The notes under the pieces were generated by a model. The model ran no database searches. It worked only from the letters and a program-made list of their open reading frames with translations, and was not told the DNA's origin. Of a stretch of DNA of 64,000 bases, positions 34,756-44,182 are shown in pieces. The translations under genes and the position numbers were made by a program. The first letter of the stretch is position 1. The number at the start of each line of letters is the position of its first letter. The DNA is from Candidatus Cloacimonadota bacterium (GTDB taxonomy: Bacteria > Muiribacteriota > UBA6191), in contig JAGSHD010000007.1 of NCBI GenBank assembly GCA_023954715.1, positions 1 through 64,000 on the forward strand, read 5' to 3'.

Positions 34756-37700
34756 TTAAATAAAGTCCAATAAACTCTGCTGTAAAATCCTTGAACCAAC
34801 ACTCAAAGCCGCTCGTTGGGAGGTCTCTAATTGCCTTAACTCAATAATTGCATCTGTAATATTTAAGTCTTCATAATCAGAAAGCCGACTCGTCAATTGA
34901 ATTTTTGTTTCTGACAAACGATCTGAATTCGTTTCAAAACGATTCACAACGGAGCCTACTTGAGCACGAACCTGCAAAACTTTTTCTTCGTCCTCATTCA
35001 AACGCTGCAGTACTAAATCACTAATTGTTTTCGTATCATCTCTAAATAATGAATCTCTAAAGTCAATCATCGTTTGAAAAATAGAGCGAGTAGAACTCAT
35101 ACCAGTTTGTGAAGAGGTATTTCCATCAAACCCATCTCTAGTTTTAATATAACTTGAGTTTTTATTAGATGTAATATCTAATGTGGGACCTTTTCCGTTA
35201 TTCCCGATATTTAAAGTGACTCCTGCATCTGTATTTGTATTCACTGCATTCATTAAATATGAAATTGTTGGAGCAACTTTAATTGGACCTGATACTACTC
35301 TTGGTGAACCATTTCCTTTTGCGCCATTTTCTCGAAGGAGCCCAAGTGATTGTGCAGTATTTGAATCTGTTTTACCATCTCCGTTTACGTCTCTCTCACT
35401 AATTGTTACTGTAGGCCCATTGGCACCAAACACATTCAATCGAAAACCAGAACTATCGTCATCTACAGCCAACTCAATTTTATCAATCCCAAAGCCATTT
35501 GTTCTTTTAGCTTTATCAATCGCAATATTAATAGCAATTTGCAAATCATTTAAAGTAGACTTTTCATTGTAAAACGGTTTATGAGAATATTCCTTCTCCA
35601 TTTTTGAGGATAAACTTTCACGGCCTGTTGGAATAGAGACTTCATAATTACCAGCCGCAGCTGAAAACCCTTCATTATTAAAGTCTTCTGCAACCTCTAC
35701 CCATGTTCCAGCCGGATCTTTAGCTACAATTTTATATTTTTTTACTTGTGATTGAGTGTTTGCGGCATCACCTGAAATTTCAAGAAACTCCCCTACACTT
35801 ACATTTGTAAAATCATTTGGCCCTGCAGGTGTAGTAAAGCGAGTAGGAGAACCTGTTGCTGTAGGATCAGACGCTGTTGTATTTGGTGATACTATTTCAG
35901 TAACTGCCGATAGATTATTTGATAAATCCACAATGGCTTCATTTCCCATTTGATCAGTAATAACAAATCCTGAAAATGGTCGACCAACATCTACTCCACC
36001 ATCATACAGTCCAGTAACCTCATTATACTCTCCGTTATTAAAAGCCTTAAAAGGGGTGTTTAATGCTATTGGAGGGTCTGTCAGTTTTATAAATGCCTCT
36101 TCATTACCATTTTCTATATAAATATCTTTCAAGGAAGTCATAAAATCTGTGCCAACCCCTTCATTATTTGGGTCCAACTCAGATAATAAAGTTGTTTTAT
36201 CCACACCTGGATTTAGATCACCAGATTCAACTTGTGAGGTTCCGTTTCCTAGTACACCTGTACCATCAATTAAACTAAAGTCATTACCAGTACTTCCACG
36301 ACCTTCTAAGACTTTTAGTTTTCCTGTCCCTGCTATTCGGTTGCCTTTTGAATCTTTGACTCCTTCTCCCGCCATTTGAATTTTTCCTGTTTCACTCAAT
36401 GAAAAATTAATATCATAACCAACTCCAGTGATCTGACGACCGGCGATTACTTCCTTACCACTAGGATAGCCTGTTGTGTTTCCACCTACTTGTAAGCCCA
36501 TCCGATCAAACAGGTCAATCATTTGAGGAGTTAAAGAGGTCACAGCAACATTTGGTCTCGCTCCAGCCGTAGTATCAACCACTACCAACTTTTTACCTTT
36601 TTCTAATACACTTGAATTTGTTGTACCATCTGCTATTTCAACCACCAAGTTATCTCCCGCAAATAAGGTGTCAAACCGTGTTTTAAATTCAGTAAAATCA
36701 TAATCCGCAACCGTTGTATCGTTAAACACACCTGGAGCTAAATTTACATTTACCCTCAAGTCTTTCATTGAGGTTGTAGCTGTTAATTCAGCTGGACGCC
36801 TCGCATTTCTATCAATAAAAGATCGAACATCCTCTATAGCCAGCTCTTCTTTCCTATCCAAGGAATTCCATGCAATAGCATTTAAATCTACTTCTAAATT
36901 TCCGTCACCTGAAAAATCATCTATAAAGAAGTTATTTAAATCAATACCATCTGTAGCTTCTTTTTCAAGACCTAAGAAATCTGACTCCAAAACATTTGAA
37001 AAATCTGTCGTACCCGTAGTATTAGCAACACCAAACATATTGTTAAATGTCATTGCCCCTCCACCACTCGGATCCGATGACACTCTGATTGGTACATCAG
37101 ATAAAAACTTTAGCTTTCCATCTGAAGTAACCTGTAAATCTATTTTACCTCTAAAACTAGAATCTGAAGTTATCCTATCTTGTATAAGGTTTTCTAAATC
37201 TTTATAAGAAGGATTATCTGGTAAATCTCTGAAATCCAGCTGAATAGATTCAAAGTTTGCTGGATTACCTGGATCTTCAATCATATTTTCAATTAACAAT
37301 ACTCCAGATAAATCAACATTCTCTATGGGATTACCACGATAATCTGGATTTGGCCTTGAATTATTTAAATGCGACAACTCTGTTTTATATGTTAGTTTTT
37401 TATCTAAATCAACAGAGCCCACCAAAGTACTCATTTCAATCGTCTTAATAGATTTTGATTTTAAGCCAACTTCATGATTATTAATAGTCCCTAAGTTTCG
37501 AATCGATGAATGAGTATCTTGAGACTGAACTATCTTACTTGAATAAGTAGCTCCAACCCCTAACTCATCTGCAATTTTTTGAAAGACCTGAACGTTTGAG
37601 CCCACAAGAATTCCATTTTTAGAGGTGGATATATCCACACCTTGATCTATTAAACCAAGATCATGTGCTGTACTACGCCCCTCAACTTCAGTAATCGAAA

Positions 37701-40467
37701 AATCTCCACCTAGATTATCAGTAATTTTAATCCCTGAGCGGTCATCACTTAATTGTGCCGTTACATTAACTCTTTTATGTACTAAAGATTTTCCTTCATA
37801 AGGAGAGGCTTGAGCCACACTATTTATTTTTAAATTTTGTGCTGTAACACCACCTGCAATATCAATAATGGATATATTACCATTTTGCTCACCACCAGCT
37901 TTGTCGGTAAACTTAAAAGACCCCGTTTTATCCTCGCTGTTCACAATAAAATCAACCTCCAATTGGATTGGAGCAATTGCTACTCGCATGGTTTTTAAAA
38001 GGTCTTGCATTGTAGAAGCCTCATTCAAGGCTCCTAAATTAACATTTACACTACCCGTAGAAGAGGCAACATTTATTGCAGTCATTGGAAAAGATAAAGC
38101 ATCTACTTCTTTTAATTTAGTCTTTTCATCAATTGGCTCATAAGATAAATTGATTGCATTAATTACATCTTCTAGTGTGGTAGCTTGCTGAAAGTCAATA
38201 ACTTGTGTATTGGCTGATGAGTCGGTGATTCTTATCTTATAGTTATTGATCCCACCACCATCATTCAATTGCTCTAGCTTTGTCTGAAGCCCCACTGCAT
38301 TTTCAACAGAAACCCCGTGCTTACCCCTCAAGTTAGGCGTACGCTCATCCATAAAAATAAGCTCACCAGTATCAGAGTCAATACTAGCCTCAACACCAAT
38401 CTTTTGAGTTTTTTCATTGATACTTTCTAGCAAATCATTTACTGTCAAAATCGTATCTCCAACTGCATTTAAATCAACTAAAACGCCACCAGCTGGGTTC
38501 CAGTCTTCTAAAGACCCCGTATCTGGAGTACCAAAAGCCAGAGTCTCAACTATAGTTGAGCCTCCAAAATCCTCAATATAGAAGTTACCTGTACCATTTG
38601 CGCTATCTTTAAATGTTAATCCAAAGCCATCGGTAGATAGCTCTGCTTTAATTGTTGAATTTGAAGCATTGATTGTTGTAATCAAATCTTGAACAGTAGA
38701 ACTCTCTGTTAGACCAGCTGCAAACAGATCTACAAAATCTTCTTGACCCCTTGAGTTTTGAAGACGGATCCTAGAAGTAGCACTAACAGGTGGGTTTGAA
38801 ATATTTTGTTCTCCACTCCATTCGCCCAAAGTTGTTCTTAAATCAAAAGTTAGACCAGGAAAACCTTCATTCTTTTGAGACAAATTAGGGAACCCAGGAT
38901 TAACAGTGGGGCTATCAATCCCAAGATCAGTAGCAATCGTTGAGCCATTTTGATCTATGATATCAGAAATGGGAGCTGGAAAAGCTGCTCCATTTCTAGC
39001 AAACTTGCCTTGTGCATTAATTGAGAAAAATGGACCTCCTGCAAGTCCTGCTGCATTAATCTGCCCATTAATTGCTGTTTCTACATCAAACATTGTTGAG
39101 GTCCCGTTCAAACCAGCTACAGACATATCCACAACAACATCAGCAGGAACTCCTCCTTGAAAACTAATGGTAAACTGACCATTAGGGTTAATACCCCCAA
39201 AATCATTTAACATACCAACAGGTACATTTGCATAATTACCTGCATTCACTGTTTTTGGCTGTAATTGAGTAGCAACACCTAAATCTTGAGCAAAAGTAGA
39301 CATATTTGCACCTACAGCTCCTGTACCACCCTCATCTAAAACTACAGATAAACCAGATCCATTAGCATTATCCGTCATTTTAATCTGTCCACCCTCTAAG
39401 CTAAATCTAAGTCTAGGTCCAGCAGGGTTTACAGCTGCATCATAAGTTTGTCCATTTAAGTAATTTACCGCATCCATTATAGTAGCATTTGCACCACTTG
39501 GACTTGGCACACCATTAGGAGCTGCTGCGCTAGAATCAAATACAATGTTGGTACCTGCTGAATCCGTAAGACTAACATGACCAAAGCCAACAATATTACC
39601 TTGATTATCTCTACCAATACCACGACGATTATTTAGCTGGTTTAAGCTCGTACTATTATCAACAGCTCCAGGGTTTGTATCGGAGTTCAATTGCAAAGCT
39701 GATGAGTTTTTTACGTAGATATACCCTTGAGAAATCCCTTGGATATTTCTAGCATTCATTAAATTACTTAACTCGATTTCATCATTAGCAGCTATGCTTC
39801 GGGTCCCAAGACTTGGACCTGAGGATTGCACATTATCTCCGTAATAGAATAGCTCTTTTCCTGTTATATTATCCTTCACAGCTAAGTCTTGATCAACTTC
39901 AATTTTGGTTTTTTCAGAGTCTCCCTTATAAACAACACGAGTAATATTATTGATATTTAAATCTGGCCGAACTTCTCCATCAATCGTAACAATATCATTC
40001 ACTTCACCCAATCCAGAACCTCTTACGACTTCAAATGGCTTACCGGCAGTCTCATGCCCTGCAAAAAGTGCCGCTCCACCCATAGTTGAGTTTCCGATCT
40101 GTACCATAGACTCCAATAACTGGTTGACCTCTACTGCGATTGCATCACGTTCAGTTAAAGATAAAGTCTGGTTTGCCCCTTGTACCGCTAGCTCTCGAGA
40201 CCTCATTAAAATAGCGCTGATATCACCTAAGGTTGTATCTATAGTGTTTAGCTCAGATAAAGACTGTTTAATATTTTCATCAAATTGTACATTTTCAGTG
40301 ATTTTAGAATTCACTCTAGTAATACCGGCAGCAGCGACAGGATCATCTTGCGGCCGATCCACCCTCTTACCAGAAGAGATTTTATTATTGATATCTGATA
40401 ACTTTGAATTTGTAGTATTCAATGTACTTAGAAACTGACTCACTAAAGCTTGACTAGTTACTCTCAT
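34756..40467 (-). CDS. flgL: Giant flagellar hook-filament junction protein FlgL
   Basis: 1903 residues; FlgL is normally about 300-500. The N-terminus (SQALVSQFLSTLNTTNSKLS, then ISSGKRVDRPQDDPVAAAGI) and the C-terminus (RLSDYEDLNITDAIIELRQL with SQRAALSVGSRILQQSLLDF) are typical FlgL ends that pack in the filament core. The ~1600 residues between are an insertion of many repeated modules resembling the Flagellin_IN/hook-associated type (patterns like TSTMFDVETAINGQ, STVQDLITTINAS, TTLEDVINAINLS), plus an EF-hand-like DVNGDGKTD. It would project from the junction as a large surface domain. Ribosome site AGGGAATTAATT; 2 bases after flgK. No stop or frameshift is seen inside. Confidence 0.92.
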   Translation of the reverse strand: MRVTSQALVSQFLSTLNTTNSKLSDINNKISSGKRVDRPQDDPVAAAGITRVNSKITENVQFDENIKQSLSELNTIDTTLGDISAILMRSRELAVQGANQTLSLTERDAIAVEVNQLLESMVQIGNSTMGGAALFAGHETAGKPFEVVRGSGLGEVNDIVTIDGEVRPDLNINNITRVVYKGDSEKTKIEVDQDLAVKDNITGKELFYYGDNVQSSGPSLGTRSIAANDEIELSNLMNARNIQGISQGYIYVKNSSALQLNSDTNPGAVDNSTSLNQLNNRRGIGRDNQGNIVGFGHVSLTDSAGTNIVFDSSAAAPNGVPSPSGANATIMDAVNYLNGQTYDAAVNPAGPRLRFSLEGGQIKMTDNANGSGLSVVLDEGGTGAVGANMSTFAQDLGVATQLQPKTVNAGNYANVPVGMLNDFGGINPNGQFTISFQGGVPADVVVDMSVAGLNGTSTMFDVETAINGQINAAGLAGGPFFSINAQGKFARNGAAFPAPISDIIDQNGSTIATDLGIDSPTVNPGFPNLSQKNEGFPGLTFDLRTTLGEWSGEQNISNPPVSATSRIRLQNSRGQEDFVDLFAAGLTESSTVQDLITTINASNSTIKAELSTDGFGLTFKDSANGTGNFYIEDFGGSTIVETLAFGTPDTGSLEDWNPAGGVLVDLNAVGDTILTVNDLLESINEKTQKIGVEASIDSDTGELIFMDERTPNLRGKHGVSVENAVGLQTKLEQLNDGGGINNYKIRITDSSANTQVIDFQQATTLEDVINAINLSYEPIDEKTKLKEVDALSFPMTAINVASSTGSVNVNLGALNEASTMQDLLKTMRVAIAPIQLEVDFIVNSEDKTGSFKFTDKAGGEQNGNISIIDIAGGVTAQNLKINSVAQASPYEGKSLVHKRVNVTAQLSDDRSGIKITDNLGGDFSITEVEGRSTAHDLGLIDQGVDISTSKNGILVGSNVQVFQKIADELGVGATYSSKIVQSQDTHSSIRNLGTINNHEVGLKSKSIKTIEMSTLVGSVDLDKKLTYKTELSHLNNSRPNPDYRGNPIENVDLSGVLLIENMIEDPGNPANFESIQLDFRDLPDNPSYKDLENLIQDRITSDSSFRGKIDLQVTSDGKLKFLSDVPIRVSSDPSGGGAMTFNNMFGVANTTGTTDFSNVLESDFLGLEKEATDGIDLNNFFIDDFSGDGNLEVDLNAIAWNSLDRKEELAIEDVRSFIDRNARRPAELTATTSMKDLRVNVNLAPGVFNDTTVADYDFTEFKTRFDTLFAGDNLVVEIADGTTNSSVLEKGKKLVVVDTTAGARPNVAVTSLTPQMIDLFDRMGLQVGGNTTGYPSGKEVIAGRQITGVGYDINFSLSETGKIQMAGEGVKDSKGNRIAGTGKLKVLEGRGSTGNDFSLIDGTGVLGNGTSQVESGDLNPGVDKTTLLSELDPNNEGVGTDFMTSLKDIYIENGNEEAFIKLTDPPIALNTPFKAFNNGEYNEVTGLYDGGVDVGRPFSGFVITDQMGNEAIVDLSNNLSAVTEIVSPNTTASDPTATGSPTRFTTPAGPNDFTNVSVGEFLEISGDAANTQSQVKKYKIVAKDPAGTWVEVAEDFNNEGFSAAAGNYEVSIPTGRESLSSKMEKEYSHKPFYNEKSTLNDLQIAINIAIDKAKRTNGFGIDKIELAVDDDSSGFRLNVFGANGPTVTISERDVNGDGKTDSNTAQSLGLLRENGAKGNGSPRVVSGPIKVAPTISYLMNAVNTNTDAGVTLNIGNNGKGPTLDITSNKNSSYIKTRDGFDGNTSSQTGMSSTRSIFQTMIDFRDSLFRDDTKTISDLVLQRLNEDEEKVLQVRAQVGSVVNRFETNSDRLSETKIQLTSRLSDYEDLNITDAIIELRQLETSQRAALSVGSRILQQSLLDFI

Positions 40468-40469
40468 AA

Positions 40470-42863
40470 TTAATTCCCTATGTTCACAATCTGTGTCAAC
40501 ATTTCATTTACCGCACTTATGATTCTAGCAGACGCATTAAACCCCTGCTGAAATTGAATCATACTTGTAAGCTCTTCATCAATCGAAACACCCATTACAG
40601 CTTGTCTTTCAGCCTCTAATTGGGTAAATACTACTTCTGTATTACTTTTCAATCGAACTGTTTCTTCTGCTTTCACACCAATATTAGCAACACTCGCAGC
40701 AAAATAATCACTTAAACTTTTGGGATCTCCTTTGAATTTTGCATTTAAAGCAACAGTCTCTATAATTCGAGTACCATTACCTGATGCTCCTGATGAAGCC
40801 AAAAACTTTAAATCTCCTGCTGTCGTTCCCGAGCCTTCTTGAAAAGTCACAGCTTTATTTGTAGAGGTAATCTTTACTCCACCGTTTGGTTGAGGACTTA
40901 GTATCAAACTAGTATCCATGGAATTCTTTTCTAAGGCATCATTCATCAAGTTTTGCAGATCAAAAATTGTAGCATCTTCATCAAAGTACTCTAAACTCAC
41001 TACAGCAGTTTTTTCGCCATCATTAATTGTGAAAAATGATTCTTCTCGACCAAGGTCTACTCCATTCCCACCGTTTAAAACAGAAAGTCTTGTTGATAAG
41101 TTATACTCTGTATTTTCAACAATTTTAGCAAACTTTAATTGAGCCAACTTCAAGGCGTTTGCCCCATCGCCAACTCCACTAGATACTGGAATCTTATCTC
41201 CGTTTCTTTCAAAGACTCCAGATGCTGCAGCAATAGCTTTTACATTATTTGCAATATCATCACTTACGGTAATATTTCTTGCTGCTCCCACTTCAACTCT
41301 AGTTAAATGAGCTGAATCAAAATTTTGAAAAAATAGACGCTGACTTTGCCCATCTGATCCAAAGCCTTCATAATGAACCTTATTGAACTCTTTAATCAAG
41401 GCATAAGACATCTTATCCAAAGAATCTAACTCACTTTGCACAAACTGGTCTTGATACTGCATTAAGCCCTGAACTTTACCAGACTGAATGGAGTTATTAA
41501 CTCGAACAGAAGTAGATCCTACCCCTGTGATCGTCATATCTATCCCTTCTACTATGTCTTCAATATAATTTGTAGCAGAATTGAATGTTTGCTTATTGTA
41601 AGCATATTTGGCATCTCTAACTTCTCCATCAAAAACAACTTCTCCACGACTATTTACTTCCTTTTTATCACTAAAACGAAAAACATCTAGAAGATTTGAG
41701 GTGCCTTCAGAAACAACGACTTGATTTGCTGTCCCTGATTTAACTGATTTTAATTGCAATCTTCCACGCTCGAAAAATGCCTGTGTTCCGGTTCCGGCAT
41801 CATTTATCTTACTCACTAAATCAGTTACTGAAATATCATTGTCAAAAAACACTTGGTTCCCGTTTAAAAAAACACTACCTGATGTTACACCAATAGATGC
41901 TAGTGAACTTGTTTCAGACATAGTTTGCTTAATATCTAAAAACTTTTCTGATTGCATCTTGTGGCTTGTGGCCGTTTGGAAAACTGTAAAAGTGAATTGT
42001 TGATTTGCTGCATGAGCTCCTACCTTTGCTGTAGCAACATCAAGATTAGTAGAGTTTGGTCTTATACTAGAAGTAGACGATATAGTGAGCTTACCTCCAT
42101 TACTAGGGTCAGCAATCAACTTTAATGGATTAAATTTTTTCCCTTGAACCAATAGATGTTCACCGATTCGAGCTGTTAAAACGCCATTTTTATCTTTAGT
42201 AATATCTACATTTACCAATTCAGCAAGTTCATCTAAAATCAAGTCTCTTTGATCTAATATATCATTTGGGTTTTGATCTACATTTTCAATTTTTGCAATA
42301 TCTATGTTCATACTAGATAAGGATCGACCAATAGAGTTAACGCGCTCCACGTTTCTTGTGATGGATTGATTTGTGGTTTCTAGCTCTGTTGTAAGTCTCT
42401 TTGCTGTAACATTAATCAAAGTTGTTAATGATTTAGCTCTTTCTACTGTAGTAACTCGAATTGACGAATTCTCTGGCTGATTATTTACATCTTCCAACGA
42501 TGCAAAAAATACATCAATGGAGTTTCTTATGTTTGTATCACTCGGTTCATTTAAAACAGCTTGTAACTGAGACAAACCTTGAGACAAAGCATCTACCTCA
42601 CCTTTAAAAGAAAGTTGCTCACGAATTTGGATATCCAAAAAGTTATCTCTAACTCGTTCAATTTCTTGTACTTGAACACCAGTACCGATTTGCCCGCCGT
42701 TCGTATCTGAAAGTGCCGAACTAGCCTTCAGCGCAACTCGCTGTCTTGAATAGCCATCCGTTTGGGCGTTGGAAATATTGTGGCCGATAACATTCAACGC
42801 CTTTTGCGAAGCTGTTACTCCCTTTCTTCCTATGTCTAATCCTAAAAATGCACCCAATGCCAT
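40470..42863 (-). CDS. flgK: Flagellar hook-associated protein FlgK
   Basis: 797 residues from the ATG at 42863 (ribosome site GGAGGCTTCTC); 14 more open codons upstream run through a terminator hairpin and are not used. N-terminus FLGLDIGRKGVTASQKALNV with IGHNISNAQTDGYSRQRV, and C-terminus IDEELTSMIQFQQGFNASAR with IISAVNEMLTQIVNIG, are the diagnostic FlgK ends. Longer than most FlgK (about 450-650), the extra lies in the exposed middle. It forms the first ring of the hook-filament junction, next to FlgL. Confidence 0.95.
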   Translation of the reverse strand: MALGAFLGLDIGRKGVTASQKALNVIGHNISNAQTDGYSRQRVALKASSALSDTNGGQIGTGVQVQEIERVRDNFLDIQIREQLSFKGEVDALSQGLSQLQAVLNEPSDTNIRNSIDVFFASLEDVNNQPENSSIRVTTVERAKSLTTLINVTAKRLTTELETTNQSITRNVERVNSIGRSLSSMNIDIAKIENVDQNPNDILDQRDLILDELAELVNVDITKDKNGVLTARIGEHLLVQGKKFNPLKLIADPSNGGKLTISSTSSIRPNSTNLDVATAKVGAHAANQQFTFTVFQTATSHKMQSEKFLDIKQTMSETSSLASIGVTSGSVFLNGNQVFFDNDISVTDLVSKINDAGTGTQAFFERGRLQLKSVKSGTANQVVVSEGTSNLLDVFRFSDKKEVNSRGEVVFDGEVRDAKYAYNKQTFNSATNYIEDIVEGIDMTITGVGSTSVRVNNSIQSGKVQGLMQYQDQFVQSELDSLDKMSYALIKEFNKVHYEGFGSDGQSQRLFFQNFDSAHLTRVEVGAARNITVSDDIANNVKAIAAASGVFERNGDKIPVSSGVGDGANALKLAQLKFAKIVENTEYNLSTRLSVLNGGNGVDLGREESFFTINDGEKTAVVSLEYFDEDATIFDLQNLMNDALEKNSMDTSLILSPQPNGGVKITSTNKAVTFQEGSGTTAGDLKFLASSGASGNGTRIIETVALNAKFKGDPKSLSDYFAASVANIGVKAEETVRLKSNTEVVFTQLEAERQAVMGVSIDEELTSMIQFQQGFNASARIISAVNEMLTQIVNIGN

Positions 42864-42886
42864 GAGAAGCCTCCGAATGTTTTTGG

Positions 42887-42934
42887 ATAAAAAAAAGCCT
42901 AACACATTTCAAAAATTGAAAAATGTTAGGCTTT
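42887..42934 (-). terminator. Intrinsic terminator between flgN and flgK
   Basis: Minus-strand stem AAAGCCTAACA/TGTTAGGCTTT closed by a 19-base loop that can pair further, followed by a run of T. It lies 36 bases after the flgN stop and about 25 bases before the flgK start. Inside an operon this should reduce expression of flgK-flgL or mark the start of a separate unit. Confidence 0.8.
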
Positions 42935-42970
42935 CCTTAGCCAAGTATTGCTAATCCATGCAAATATATT

Positions 42971-43444
42971 TTATACAGTGAAGTTCACTGATTGATAAGA
43001 GGTTCCGGGTTTTTTCTTGTTTACCCGCGAATAAGTCATTTTATTTCCGCATTTTAAATCCCTTAAAACGCTAAACACCTTATTCACCACTTTTAAAGAA
43101 ACACTAATCAAAAGAGTATTTCTATCATTGATATCCTTTAGCTTTACCACAACTGATTTCAATTCTGCTTTTACTGGAGATAGAATCTCATCCATTAAAT
43201 CAGCATCTTTAGTTGCTTCACTAAATTCTTCACAGTCACAAGCCTCTACTCGATCTTTCTCAAGCTCTTGGAGGACTTGTACAACTTCCACTTCTCTCTT
43301 AACCAAAGTTTCTAACTTTTTGGCTTTTGCCCGATCTTGAGAGTCAGAAAGAAGAACATTTTTTTCTTCAGCGAAATTTAAAAGCTTATTATAAGCATCT
43401 AATTGCTGTTCAAGATTACTATGTACTTCTCTTACTATCTTCAT
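42971..43444 (-). CDS. flgN: FlgN-type flagellar export chaperone
   Basis: 157 residues, all helical and charged. The pattern (LVKREVEVVQVLQELEK; NDRNTLLISVSLKVVNKVFSVL near the end, then TYSRV) matches FlgN, the chaperone of FlgK and FlgL. Placed between flgM and flgK as in B. subtilis (yvyG). One base separates it from flgM's stop. The Cys-rich piece EACDCEEF is unusual. Confidence 0.8.
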   Translation of the reverse strand: MKIVREVHSNLEQQLDAYNKLLNFAEEKNVLLSDSQDRAKAKKLETLVKREVEVVQVLQELEKDRVEACDCEEFSEATKDADLMDEILSPVKAELKSVVVKLKDINDRNTLLISVSLKVVNKVFSVLRDLKCGNKMTYSRVNKKKPGTSYQSVNFTV

Positions 43445-43445
43445 A

Positions 43446-43832
43446 TTATATTAAATCGTCAAAACTTCCTGATTTCAATAGCCTTTGAGCAACTTTTTCT
43501 GAATCTACAGTATCAAAGTATGCTTGTGCGCCACCTTCATCGATCAAGTTTTTAATTTCTTGAACTTTAGCATTAACCTCTTCGCTTGAGCCTAATACTT
43601 GCTTTGTCAAAGCTTCAACACTTGCGGAAGCCTCTGTTTTATTAGCACCAAGAACAGATAGATTTGAATAACTATTATTCACTGGTGCTGGATTTGACCC
43701 CAACTTAACTGAATCTTTTACTCCAGTTTTTGTTGCTTTTTCTAAATTCTTATCGAAGCTCTGTTTACCAACTTTATTTTTTGTTTTTGTATTTTCAATT
43801 GGTAAATACGGTTTTGAACCATTAATTTTCAT
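43446..43832 (-). CDS. flgM: Anti-sigma-28 factor FlgM
   Basis: 128 residues from the ATG at 43832 (AAGGTG eight bases before); a GTG three codons earlier overlaps that ribosome site. The C-terminal part KVQEIKNLIDEGGAQAYF then VDSEKVAQRLLKSGSF carries the FlgM sigma-28-binding helices (V-x-x-I-K-x-x-I-x-x-G...-K-x-A-x-x-L/M). The N-terminal ~80 residues are Asn/Ser/Lys-rich and probably disordered, as expected for an exported anti-sigma. Longer than usual (~90-100). Confidence 0.85.
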   Translation of the reverse strand: MKINGSKPYLPIENTKTKNKVGKQSFDKNLEKATKTGVKDSVKLGSNPAPVNNSYSNLSVLGANKTEASASVEALTKQVLGSSEEVNAKVQEIKNLIDEGGAQAYFDTVDSEKVAQRLLKSGSFDDLI

Positions 43833-43860
43833 GGTCTTCACCTTTCTTTTTTAAATGACT

Positions 43861-43874
43861 GATACATATGTATC
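43861..43874. promoter_or_regulatory. 14-base palindrome at the flgM promoter
   Basis: GATACATATGTATC is a perfect palindrome overlapping the -10 box of the candidate sigma-28 promoter. Its half-site ATACATAT also forms an inverted repeat before ompH. Possible operator. Confidence 0.4.
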
Positions 43875-43897
43875 GTCCCAAAAATACCATCCCTTTA
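43870..43897 (-). promoter_or_regulatory. Candidate sigma-28 (FliA/SigD) promoter of flgM
   Basis: On the minus strand TAAA (43894-43897), 16 bases, then GACGATAC (43870-43877). The sigma-28 consensus is TAAA-N14-16-GCCGATAA/T; six of eight -10 bases match. About 38 bases before the flgM start, the expected place for a flagellar class 3 promoter. Confidence 0.6.
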
Positions 43898-43984
43898 ACT
43901 CTATATTTAGCAGTATATAGAACCTAGATGGTAATAACCCCTAATTACTCTCGTTTTCTAGCTTTTTTACTATGGTTCAAAAAA

Positions 43985-44182
43985 CTAGCGTCGTAATAGT
44001 TTCCCACTATTGATTAGTCGAATAATGATTCTTTCATCAATCCCAGTACCTAACGCTATTTCATCTACTGCACTACCTGGATTGTTTCTTAGAAAATCGC
44101 GAATTTTTTGGAAATTTTCTAGCTCTTCTTGTCCTGGTACTTCGCCTCGTAACATCTTTTCGATATCTTTATCATTTTTCAC
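43985..44182 (-). CDS. YvyF-like small helical protein of the flagellar operon
   Basis: 65 residues. The stretch NFQKIRDFLRNNPGSAVDEI followed by ALGTGIDERIIIRLINSGKL aligns with the winged/HTH-like middle of B. subtilis YvyF (FDRVYAYIRKRENR..., GVAEELILKFIRTGRI). The zinc-binding ends of YvyF are missing, so this is a core-only version. It overlaps comFC by 4 bases (ATGA) and precedes flgM, the exact yvyF position. Confidence 0.7.
   Translation of the reverse strand: MKNDKDIEKMLRGEVPGQEELENFQKIRDFLRNNPGSAVDEIALGTGIDERIIIRLINSGKLLRR

Noticed and set aside
34756-40467. Several open frames on the plus strand opposite flgL
   Set aside because: They lie fully inside an intact FlgL gene, have no ribosome sites, and their translations are low-complexity shadows.
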